A stretch of DNA of 64,000 nt, from NCBI GenBank assembly GCA_965222065.1, contig OZ244933.1, positions 1,550,001-1,614,000 of the forward strand, given 5' to 3'. The notes beneath the pieces are model-generated. The model was not told the DNA's origin. It worked only from the letters and a program-made list of their open reading frames with translations, and ran no database searches. Origin of the DNA: GM7GCV1 sp965222065. GTDB taxonomy: Bacteria > Pseudomonadota > Gammaproteobacteria > Pseudomonadales > GM7GCV1. Both the position numbers and the translations under genes were made by a program. Of this stretch, positions 8,587 to 16,182 are shown in pieces; the stretch's first letter is position 1, and each line of letters opens with the position of its first letter.

Positions 8587-10110
8587 GTGAAAAAACCGCT
8601 GCTTTTATTAATTCTTGATGGCTGGGGTCATAACGACTCTGAAGATCACAATGCCATTGCCGCCGCGAATTCACCCACATGGGACCGCCTCTGGGCGGAA
8701 CGACCCAAAACCCTGATATCGGGGTCAGGTCTTGATGTTGGCCTGCCCGAAGGCCAGATGGGCAACTCCGAAGTCGGTCATATGACGCTTGGCGCTGGCA
8801 GGATTGTCTGGCAAAACCTGACCCGTATAGACAAGGCCATCGAGGATGGCACCTTTGCGGAAAACCCGGTCTATGTTGAAGCCATCGACAAGGCAGTAAA
8901 TGCCGGCAAGGCCGTGCATATCATGGGGCTTTTATCGCCGGGAGGTGTTCACAGCCACGAAAGTCATATTCATGCTGCCATTCGTCTGGCCGTCTCACGC
9001 GGGGCAAAGGAAGTTTATCTCCATGCGTTTGGTGATGGCCGGGATACGGCTCCTCGCAGTGCCCTGTATTCCATAGAAAGCACAGAGGCAGTTTTTGCCG
9101 AGGAGGGTGTCGGCCGGTTTGCCAGCCTCGTGGGTCGCTATTACGCAATGGATCGTGACAATCGCTGGGAACGCGTTGAGCCTGTCTATCGCCTGTTGGC
9201 CAACGGCGAGGCTGAACATAGCTATGGTAGTGCCATTGAAGCCCTTGAGGCTGCCTATGAGCGGGACGAAAATGACGAATTTATCGCACCGACCCATATA
9301 GGCAATGATCTTGAGATGCAGGATGGCGATGCCTTGCTGTTTATTAATTTCCGGGCCGACCGCGCGCGCGAGATTACCCGTGCGTTTGTCGATAAGGATT
9401 TCGACGGATTTGACAGGGGCGAAGTACCTGCTGTTCATTTTGTCCAGACCACGGAATACGCCGCCAATATTGATGCCCCTGTGGCTTTCCCGCCATCGGA
9501 CTTAAAAAATTCGTTCGGCGATTACCTTTCCCAGCTTGGAAAAACCCAGTTGCGTATTGCCGAGACTGAAAAATACGCCCACGTCACTTTCTTCTTCAGT
9601 GGCGGACAGGAAGAAGAGTACGAAGGTGAAAAACGGATCCTGGTTCCCTCTCCCAAAGTTGCCACTTATGACCTTAAACCGGAAATGAGCGTGTACGAAG
9701 TCACGGAGAAACTTTGTGAAGCCATACGGGGAGGCGAATACGACGCCATTATCTGTAACTTTGCCAATGGCGACATGGTCGGGCACACGGGCATTTTTGA
9801 CGCCGCCGTCAAGGCCGTCGAAGCGGTCGATGAGTGTCTGGGCAAGATTGTCGAGGCGATTGACGAAGTTGACGGGCAATGTCTGATTACCGCTGACCAT
9901 GGCAACTGTGAGCGAATGCTCGATAGCCAAAGCGGTCAACCATTGACCTCGCACACAACCGAGCCGGTACCCTTTATCTATGTTGGCAGCAAATCCGTCA
10001 GTTTCTCTGACGATGGCACCCTCGCCGATGTTGCACCGACGATGCTGGCATTAATGGATATCGAACAACCGACGGAAATGGAAGGGAAAAATCTGGCCCG
10101 GATTGATTAG
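8587..10110 (+). CDS. gpmI: 2,3-bisphosphoglycerate-independent phosphoglycerate mutase
   Basis: Glycolytic/gluconeogenic interconversion of 3- and 2-phosphoglycerate by a two-manganese enzyme of the alkaline phosphatase superfamily. The 507 residues begin with a GTG codon (KKPLLLLILDGWG). The phosphorylated serine is S61 in GQMGNSEVGHM; metal-ligand motifs include the N-terminal DGWG, HAFGDGRDTAPRSA and ITADHGNCE. Length is as usual for the family. It heads the gpmI-envC-ctpA gene order conserved in gammaproteobacteria and diverges from the rhodanese gene. Confidence 0.97.
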   Translation: MKKPLLLLILDGWGHNDSEDHNAIAAANSPTWDRLWAERPKTLISGSGLDVGLPEGQMGNSEVGHMTLGAGRIVWQNLTRIDKAIEDGTFAENPVYVEAIDKAVNAGKAVHIMGLLSPGGVHSHESHIHAAIRLAVSRGAKEVYLHAFGDGRDTAPRSALYSIESTEAVFAEEGVGRFASLVGRYYAMDRDNRWERVEPVYRLLANGEAEHSYGSAIEALEAAYERDENDEFIAPTHIGNDLEMQDGDALLFINFRADRAREITRAFVDKDFDGFDRGEVPAVHFVQTTEYAANIDAPVAFPPSDLKNSFGDYLSQLGKTQLRIAETEKYAHVTFFFSGGQEEEYEGEKRILVPSPKVATYDLKPEMSVYEVTEKLCEAIRGGEYDAIICNFANGDMVGHTGIFDAAVKAVEAVDECLGKIVEAIDEVDGQCLITADHGNCERMLDSQSGQPLTSHTTEPVPFIYVGSKSVSFSDDGTLADVAPTMLALMDIEQPTEMEGKNLARID

Positions 10111-10157
10111 TCAGCCGGCTGCCTCTACTAATTTTTTTCGAAAAAGTCTTTGTAGGG

Positions 10158-10187
10158 CGCATGGTCAAATTATAATTTGACCATGCG
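10158..10187. repeat. Perfect 30-bp palindrome covering the envC start codon
   Basis: Two 15-bp arms meet without a spacer; the left arm is CGCATGGTCAAATTA and the right arm is its exact reverse complement. The right arm contains the envC ATG at 10183. The centre contains TATAAT (10171-10176), which as a -10 box would start transcription at or next to the ATG. It could be an operator, a translation-blocking hairpin, or a leaderless promoter; the sequence does not decide. Confidence 0.85.
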
Positions 10188-11325
10188 TAACCACCTCTTT
10201 CGACTTGCTCTTCTCACACTACTTGCCTGCATCACATTTACTGTAGTTGCACAGATAGATGAAGAAGCCAATCTGGCCGCCGTAAAAAAAGAATTGGAGG
10301 CCCTGAACGCACAACTGCAGCAATACCAGAGCGAGCATTCAGAGCTGGAGCGGGAAATGCGCGACCAGGAAGTCGAGCTGTCACGCCTGCACCGGGAAAT
10401 CTATAACACCGACCGGGCAATTGATGTAGGCACCGCTCAACTCTCAAGACTGAACAGTCAACGAACCGAGCTTCTCCGACTTAGCGAAATACAAGAACAG
10501 GCCATTCGTTCGGATCTGGTCGCCATGCATAAGACCGGCCAACAGGAGCCGGTCAAGGTGCTCCTTAATCTGGAGGACCCAGCCCTTTTTAGCAGAATGC
10601 TGGTTTATTACCGCTACCTCCTCGAAGCACGGTCAGCACGTATAGATGCTTACGCCAGTACCATCAGTCAACTTGAAACCAACCGCCAGGAAATTAACCA
10701 GCAGAACCAGGAGCTGGACGAGCTAAGAAGCACATTGAGAGAACAGGAGGTCAGCCTGAATGCCTCTCTCGCGCGGCGAGCCCGATTACTGGAGCGACTT
10801 GAAAGCCGCATTCTCACCGCAGAGCAACAAATTGCCGAGCGGGAGGAAAACGCACGCCGACTGGAGCAGCTTATCCAGGAAGCCATTGAGCGGATTGCCC
10901 GGCTCGCACCACCTGAGACCTACCGCCCGTTTGCTGAATTACGTGGCCAGTTTCCCTGGCCTGTCAATGGCAGGATCGACCATCGTTTTGGCAGCATTCG
11001 AACCGGCGACGTCCAGTGGCAGGGTGTCGTTTTGGCGGCAGAGAGCGGCACTGAAATCCACAGCATTCATCATGGACGAGTTGTTTTTGCAGACTATATG
11101 CGAGGTTACGGTTTGTTGGTAATCGTTGACCACGAAGATGGATACATGACACTCTATGGACACAATCAATCGCTCTTTGTCGAACCCGGCGATTGGGTTG
11201 CACCAGGAGAGCAGTTGGCATTGGTGGGCAATACAGGCGGTCTTTCCGAACCCGGGCTCTACTTTGAGATTCGCCAGAACGGCAGACCGGTCAACCCGGC
11301 TAACTGGTGCTCCAGAAGCAGCTAA
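10183..11325 (+). CDS. envC: Murein hydrolase activator EnvC
   Basis: Periplasmic activator of the cell-division amidases AmiA/AmiB, acting at the septum with FtsEX. From the ATG at 10183 it has 380 residues: a signal peptide ending near VVAQ, long coiled coils (about residues 25-245) and a C-terminal LytM domain. The LytM domain is degenerate: where active M23 peptidases have HLHFE it reads GLYFEI, as in E. coli EnvC, so it should activate rather than cut. A TTG two codons earlier is in frame but less likely. It follows gpmI and precedes ctpA. Confidence 0.92.
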   Translation: MRNHLFRLALLTLLACITFTVVAQIDEEANLAAVKKELEALNAQLQQYQSEHSELEREMRDQEVELSRLHREIYNTDRAIDVGTAQLSRLNSQRTELLRLSEIQEQAIRSDLVAMHKTGQQEPVKVLLNLEDPALFSRMLVYYRYLLEARSARIDAYASTISQLETNRQEINQQNQELDELRSTLREQEVSLNASLARRARLLERLESRILTAEQQIAEREENARRLEQLIQEAIERIARLAPPETYRPFAELRGQFPWPVNGRIDHRFGSIRTGDVQWQGVVLAAESGTEIHSIHHGRVVFADYMRGYGLLVIVDHEDGYMTLYGHNQSLFVEPGDWVAPGEQLALVGNTGGLSEPGLYFEIRQNGRPVNPANWCSRSS

Positions 11326-11347
11326 TACGAGTGCCGGTCATATACTT

Positions 11348-12670
11348 ATGAACAAGCTTTTTTCAATCAGCCTGATTTTCACCTTATCCATTTTTGCCCT
11401 GCCCTCCATCTCATTATCACAGGAAGCGCAAACTCAGACAGGGCAGCAAAACGTTCCCGGAAACGAGTCAGAGCCAGCTCCTGTCACTGCCCGTTTTTCC
11501 ATGGAGGAATTGCAACAATTTGCCCGGATTTTTGAGCAGGTGCGCCAGAACTATGTAGAAGATTTTACTGATGCCGAGCTTTTGGACATGGCCATAGAAG
11601 GCATGCTCTCCCAATTAGACCCGCACTCCGAGTTACTCAACCAGGAAGAACGGGAACAGGTGGAGGACAGCAGTGAAGGAACTTTTTATGGCGTTGGACT
11701 GGAATTGACCATGCGCGAAGGCGAACTCATGGTGGTGACACCTATCGACAGCAGTCCTGCCCAGCGAGCAGGAATGCAGGCCGGGGATATTATTCTTGAG
11801 GTCGACGGACAGTCATTGTGGGGGCTATCGCTTAACGAGGCACTGGAAATCATGGAAGGGGAACTGGGTACAGAAATGACTCTCCTGGTGGTTCGTGATG
11901 ACCAGCCCAAGCCCTTTGAGGTTAGTCTCACTCGCGAGAAGATCGCGATGGAAAGTGTCCTGGCCAAAACCATAACCGAGGACATTGGCTATATTCGTGT
12001 ACGACAATTCCAGAACAATAGCGGTGAAGAGTTCCGCAATAAATTGCAATCACTGATTGATGAACACCCGTATATCACTGGGCTTATTCTGGATTTACGC
12101 AACAACCCCGGTGGCGTTCTGCAGGCTGCCATAGAAATAAGTGATGCCTTTATTGACGAAGGGCTGATCGTTTCTACCCGAGGCCGAGCGCTCAACAGCA
12201 ATCTGGAGTTCTATGCGTCTTCAGACACCGTAGAGCCTTCGCTTCCTCTCGTGGTGCTTATCAACCGGGGCAGCGCCTCTGGCTCAGAAATTGTTGCGGG
12301 AGCCTTACAGGACCACAAGCGCGCCATCATCATCGGCGATATCAGTTTTGGCAAAGGGTCGGTCCAAAACGTTGTGCCCATCGACGAGGCCCGTGCCATC
12401 AAGCTGACAACTGCTCGCTATTACACTCCCTCGGGACGATCCATTCAGGCACAGGGCATCTTCCCCGATATTACCGTCCTCGACGGTGATATTAGTTATA
12501 AGGAAAGTGGTGTCACCATTACCGAGGCGGACCTGTTTGATCACCTGGAAAACGAGGATGGCGACGGACCAGAGTTGCTGGGATTTCGTGAGACTTTAAC
12601 GGATATTGAAGATCTTCAGCTGGCTCAGGCGCTGGCGTTTCTTAAGGGGCTGGCAATTTACCAACGATAA
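11348..12670 (+). CDS. ctpA: C-terminal processing protease (S41) CtpA
   Basis: Periplasmic serine protease that trims or degrades envelope proteins such as peptidoglycan hydrolases. From the ATG at 11348 it has 440 residues: signal peptide (cleavage near ISLSQ), PDZ domain at about 112-190, and the S41 catalytic core with GSASGSE at 308-314 and the catalytic lysine K336 in FGKGSVQ. The frame runs upstream into envC, but the signal peptide fixes the start, 22 bases after the envC stop. Location after envC is as in Pseudomonas and fits a shared role in wall remodelling. Confidence 0.94.
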   Translation: MNKLFSISLIFTLSIFALPSISLSQEAQTQTGQQNVPGNESEPAPVTARFSMEELQQFARIFEQVRQNYVEDFTDAELLDMAIEGMLSQLDPHSELLNQEEREQVEDSSEGTFYGVGLELTMREGELMVVTPIDSSPAQRAGMQAGDIILEVDGQSLWGLSLNEALEIMEGELGTEMTLLVVRDDQPKPFEVSLTREKIAMESVLAKTITEDIGYIRVRQFQNNSGEEFRNKLQSLIDEHPYITGLILDLRNNPGGVLQAAIEISDAFIDEGLIVSTRGRALNSNLEFYASSDTVEPSLPLVVLINRGSASGSEIVAGALQDHKRAIIIGDISFGKGSVQNVVPIDEARAIKLTTARYYTPSGRSIQAQGIFPDITVLDGDISYKESGVTITEADLFDHLENEDGDGPELLGFRETLTDIEDLQLAQALAFLKGLAIYQR

Positions 12671-12770
12671 ATGCTTCTAAAACCTTTGTTAGAAATACTG
12701 AATGTGCTTAACGGTAATGAGTAAAGTGCTAGACTGAGGTAACAGTGCACAATACCAGGAGTTGTACCAG

Positions 12771-13733
12771 ATGCTTGAATTTCAGCAGCCACCCAAAGAT
12801 TACAGCGAAGTATTTATGGAGGACACGGATGCTCCACTTCCATCAAAGCTGGATTTTGGTACACGCTACGCGTTTTTCTCAACGATCGCCAAGGGTGGCA
12901 AATCTGTTATCAAGTCCTGCAAGGATCTCCATCTAAACCGGGTTGTCTGTTTTAAAACCCTGCGCTCGGAATTTGAGAAAGATGAGATCGAACAACGCCG
13001 TCTTGTGCGTGAAGCACGTATATCGGCCATGCTCCAGCATCCAAACACCATTCCAACCTATGAACTTGGGCGAGATCTTAGCGGCAAGTATTACTTCACC
13101 ATGAAACTGGTACACGGTTACACCTTGCGTGAAATACTGGATTATCGGGAGCGTTACGACCTTACCCAACTGGTAGACATCATTGCCCAAATTGGTCAGG
13201 CGCTTGCCTATGCCCATGCCCACGGCGTGGCACATCGCGACATCAAACCCGAAAATCTCCTGGTGGGACCTTTTGGCGAAGTACTGCTTCTTGACTGGGG
13301 GCTGGCCAAAGTATGGAAAAAGGATGGCTCGGCGACCGAAGAGCTACCTAACATGACTTCCTTTCCTGGCGATCGTTCAATGACGGGCCAGGGCAAGCTT
13401 CAGGGAACGCTTTGCTATATGTCTCCCGAGCAGATCAACCGGGATCCGGATATCAGCTTTTCAACGGACACCTACAGTTTGGGGTCTGTACTCTACGAAG
13501 TACTTTCCGGACAAACACCTTTTGATGGCGATACCGCCCAGGAAATTATCGATGCTGTGAAAGGGGAAGAACCACCTCCGCCATCGGAAGTGACAAAGTT
13601 CAAGGTTCCCAAGCTTCTGGAAGAAATTTGCATGCAATCCCTGAATAAAGATCCGGCCAAACGCCCTCACAACATGGGTGAATTCATTTCCGTACTGCAG
13701 GACACAGATTGGCCACGTGAGCTGTTGAAGTAA
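12771..13733 (+). CDS. Soluble Ser/Thr protein kinase
   Basis: Hanks-type kinase of 320 residues without a membrane segment or sensor domain. A glycine loop lies near residue 40, the ATP lysine is K62 (VVCFKTL), the catalytic loop is HRDIKPEN at 155-162, and the metal motif is DWG (175-177) where most kinases have DFG. An activation segment with GTLCYMSPEQ is complete, so activity is expected. The ATG is chosen because AGGAG lies about nine bases before it. It sits between ctpA and the convergent glnII; its substrate is unknown. Confidence 0.88.
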   Translation: MLEFQQPPKDYSEVFMEDTDAPLPSKLDFGTRYAFFSTIAKGGKSVIKSCKDLHLNRVVCFKTLRSEFEKDEIEQRRLVREARISAMLQHPNTIPTYELGRDLSGKYYFTMKLVHGYTLREILDYRERYDLTQLVDIIAQIGQALAYAHAHGVAHRDIKPENLLVGPFGEVLLLDWGLAKVWKKDGSATEELPNMTSFPGDRSMTGQGKLQGTLCYMSPEQINRDPDISFSTDTYSLGSVLYEVLSGQTPFDGDTAQEIIDAVKGEEPPPPSEVTKFKVPKLLEEICMQSLNKDPAKRPHNMGEFISVLQDTDWPRELLK

Positions 13734-13756
13734 CCGCAGACAAAACAAATACGCAT

Positions 13757-13785
13757 AAAAAAAGGGGCCTTACAGCCCCTTTTTT
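13757..13785. terminator. Bidirectional terminator between the kinase gene and glnII
   Basis: Stem AGGGGC / GCCCCT with loop CTTACA, preceded by an A run and followed by a T run. It lies between the convergent stops at 13733 and 13805 and can work in both directions. Confidence 0.9.
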
Positions 13786-13804
13786 ATTTGGAAAACCAAC
13801 CAGA

Positions 13805-14815
13805 TTAAGCCAGAGCTTCCTTGGTTGTTTTAATTATGACAGCTGCAACCTTGTAAGGATCCGCATTGGACGCCGTACGACGGTCTTCCAGGCGACCTTT
13901 CCAGCCATCTTCCACAGTGCTAACCGGGATACGGATAGAAGCACCACGGTCAGATACCCCGTAGCTGTATTGGTCAATAGACTGGGTTTCATGTTTACCG
14001 GTTAATCGCTGGTCATTAAAGGCACCGTAAACGCTCATGTGACGCTGAATGTTCTTGCCAAACTCTTCACAGATTTTGGTAAAGACTTCCTGGTCACCCA
14101 GATCACGCATCGCGCCATTAGAAAAGTTGGCGTGCATACCGGAGCCATTCCAGTCAGTATCGCCCAGAGGTTTGGGATGATAGTCGATGGCCAAACCATA
14201 TTTCTCGGCAGTGCGCTCTAGCAGGTAACGAGCAAACCAGATTTGATCACCTGCACTGTATGGGCTCTTGGCAAAGATCTGGAATTCCCACTGACCGGGA
14301 GCCACTTCAGCATTGATGCCCTCGAGATTGATGCCTGCTTCCAGACAGAGATCCATATGCTCTTCAATCAGATCACGACAATACGCGTTCTTTGCACCTA
14401 CGGAACAATAGTAAGGGCCCTGTGGAGGGGGATAACCGCCGGGAGGGAAGCCGGGAGGCAGATTGGTTTGTGGATCCCAAAGGAAGTATTCCTGTTCAAA
14501 GCCAAACCAGAAATCCTCATCGTCGTCATCAATCATGGCGCGACCATTGGACTCATGCGGTGTGCCATCCGCATTCAGGACTTCATTCATGACCAGATAG
14601 CCGTTTTTACGATCGGGGTCAGGAATAATGGCCACTGGCTTCAACAGGCAGTCAGACGCATTACCTTCCGCTTGCTGTGTTGAACTACCGTCAAAGACCC
14701 ACATTGGGCACTCTTCCAGTGTTCCGCCAAAGTCCTTGCGAACCATGGTTTTACTACGTAGGCTCTGAGTTGGCTTGCAACCGTCGAGCCAGATGTATTC
14801 CAACTTGCTTTTCAT
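13805..14815 (-). CDS. glnII: Type II (eukaryotic-like) glutamine synthetase
   Basis: ATP-dependent amidation of glutamate to glutamine. The 336-residue length, against about 470 for the usual bacterial GSI, and motifs such as WVFDGSSTQQA, GPYYCSVGAKNA, PGQWEFQIFAKSPYSAGDQ, NGSGMHANFS and LTGKHETQ identify the GSII family of plants, animals, rhizobia and actinomycetes. GSII lacks the adenylylation tyrosine loop of GSI, so control should be mainly transcriptional; a sigma-54 promoter and two NtrC-like sites lie upstream. A GGAG stands about 12 bases before the ATG. It lies downstream of the 2-oxoacid oxidoreductase operon on the same strand. Confidence 0.95.
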   Translation of the reverse strand: MKSKLEYIWLDGCKPTQSLRSKTMVRKDFGGTLEECPMWVFDGSSTQQAEGNASDCLLKPVAIIPDPDRKNGYLVMNEVLNADGTPHESNGRAMIDDDDEDFWFGFEQEYFLWDPQTNLPPGFPPGGYPPPQGPYYCSVGAKNAYCRDLIEEHMDLCLEAGINLEGINAEVAPGQWEFQIFAKSPYSAGDQIWFARYLLERTAEKYGLAIDYHPKPLGDTDWNGSGMHANFSNGAMRDLGDQEVFTKICEEFGKNIQRHMSVYGAFNDQRLTGKHETQSIDQYSYGVSDRGASIRIPVSTVEDGWKGRLEDRRTASNADPYKVAAVIIKTTKEALA

Positions 14816-14894
14816 GATCTAATCAATCTCCAGATTTGGTTCTTTCTAAAATAAGTTTTCAGGCCGCAGCCTTTTCCCGTGGAATTTGTATTAA

Positions 14895-14911
14895 AGCAAA
14901 TACTGTTCCAA
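14895..14911 (-). promoter_or_regulatory. Sigma-54 promoter of glnII
   Basis: On the minus strand the sequence reads TTGGAACAGTATTTGCT. It keeps the invariant GG and GC of sigma-54 promoters at the correct spacing, with TTGCT at -12; the -24 box departs from TGGCAC by one base. The start would be near 14884, about 70 bases before the ATG. Confidence 0.7.
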
Positions 14912-15073
14912 CTTGTAGTTTTTCGACCCGGTAATTACGCCCTTGCTGAGGATTTGACTCAAAATCCACGCGTTTGCATGAATTTCAGGCGGTCAGGCCG
15001 CTAGCAAACCTGGGCATTATCCGAGGGGTCTGGCTGGAGATACACAAATGACCGGGCATGCGCACGACAAAAA

Positions 15074-15090
15074 AGCACAAAAATAGTGCA
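15074..15090. promoter_or_regulatory. NtrC-like site, glnII promoter-proximal
   Basis: AGCACAAAAATAGTGCA: a 17-bp partial dyad of the NtrC type with a good right half (AGTGCA) and a weaker left half. Its centre is about 198 bases before the predicted glnII start. Confidence 0.5.
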
Positions 15091-15112
15091 TAAAAACAGT
15101 GTGGAGCACAAA

Positions 15113-15129
15113 TGCACCAATATAGTGCT
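15113..15129. promoter_or_regulatory. NtrC-like site, glnII promoter-distal
   Basis: TGCACCAATATAGTGCT: 17 bp with a perfect left half and a right half two bases off the ideal, similar to the site upstream of glnL. The two sites are centred 39 bp apart, as expected for paired NtrC enhancers. It ends one base before the korB stop codon. Confidence 0.65.
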
Positions 15130-16182
15130 TTAGCTTAACGCATCGTTTATTCGTGCCAACGCCGCACTTCCAGGACAAAGAGCATCTTCATTGAGCTGAT
15201 TTAACGGAGAGGCCGTTGTTCCCATCATTTCGTGAAAGTCCGGGGCTTGCGGGTCCAGATAAATCAGTCCAGTCAGTATCTTGCCTTCTGTTTTGTATCG
15301 CTGCAACGTATTGATGGCCGCCTCACGATCATGTGCGTCATATTCGCTTTCCGCCTTATGCAGATGAATAACTGACCCATCGTGGAGCGTAACTTCTTCG
15401 GTGGAACCCGGATCATAATCAATGGTGATTTCATCAGCCATTGGCACATAGTCCATGACCACACCCGAGGCCTGATGTTCACGAACATAATCGTAGGACT
15501 TGGTTGATCCCTTGTGATTATTGAACGTCACACAGGGGGAAATAACATCAATCAGGGCAAATCCCTTGTGTGCCATGGCGGCTTTAATCAGCGGAACCAA
15601 CTGGGTCTTATCCCCTGAAAAGCTGCGGGCAACAAAAGTGGCACCCAGTTGCAGGCCCAAACCAACCAGGTCGATGGACTCAAAGTGATTTTCCACGCCT
15701 TTTTTATTCACCGCGCCTTCATCCGTCGTCGCTGAGTCCTGGCCCTTGGTCAGGCCATAACAACCATTGTTCTCAACGATATACATCATGTTCAGGTTGC
15801 GACGAATGATATGGGCAAATTGCCCCATACCGATAGAAGCCGTATCCCCGTCACCGGAAACACCAATGTAATAGAGGCTTCTGTTCGCTGCATGGGCACC
15901 TGTCATCACAGAAGGCATACGGCCGTGTACCGTATTAAAGCCATGCGCCTGGTTGAGGAAATAGGTCGGGGATTTTGACGAACAACCAATACCGGACAGC
16001 TTGGCAACCCGGTGCGGGGAAATTGCACTCTCCCAACAGGCACGGACAATCGCCGCACTGATGGAATCGTGACCACATCCGGCGCAAAGAGTAGAAATAG
16101 CACCTTCATAGGCTGACTCAGTCAGGCCTATACGGTTTTGCGGGGCGTTGGGGTGTCTAAAACCGGGCTTGTAAAAACTCAT
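15130..16182 (-). CDS. korB: 2-oxoacid:ferredoxin oxidoreductase, beta (TPP) subunit
   Basis: Thiamine-diphosphate subunit of an enzyme that oxidises a 2-oxoacid with CoA to an acyl-CoA and CO2 and passes electrons to ferredoxin. The 350 residues show the TPP motif GDGD (110-113) ending in NN (138-139), and the cysteines that hold its 4Fe-4S cluster: C33 and C36 in CAGCGH, C67 in GIGCSS and one in ISPCVTFNNHKG. It overlaps korA by four bases (ATGA), so translation is coupled. 2-oxoglutarate is the likeliest substrate given the fused gamma-alpha partner, but pyruvate or a branched-chain acid cannot be excluded. Confidence 0.9.
   Translation of the reverse strand: MSFYKPGFRHPNAPQNRIGLTESAYEGAISTLCAGCGHDSISAAIVRACWESAISPHRVAKLSGIGCSSKSPTYFLNQAHGFNTVHGRMPSVMTGAHAANRSLYYIGVSGDGDTASIGMGQFAHIIRRNLNMMYIVENNGCYGLTKGQDSATTDEGAVNKKGVENHFESIDLVGLGLQLGATFVARSFSGDKTQLVPLIKAAMAHKGFALIDVISPCVTFNNHKGSTKSYDYVREHQASGVVMDYVPMADEITIDYDPGSTEEVTLHDGSVIHLHKAESEYDAHDREAAINTLQRYKTEGKILTGLIYLDPQAPDFHEMMGTTASPLNQLNEDALCPGSAALARINDALS

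Larger units (their letters stand above)
14816..15129. other. 314-bp control region upstream of glnII
   Basis: No coding sequence seen. From the glnII side it holds a leader of about 70 bases, the sigma-54 promoter at 14895-14911, a dyad GGATTT/AAATCC near 14949-14966, a larger dyad GTTTGC/GCAAAC (14972-15009) enclosing GCGG/CCGC that might end the upstream korB transcript although it lacks a T run, and two NtrC-like sites at 15074-15129 that abut the korB stop codon. Confidence 0.7.
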
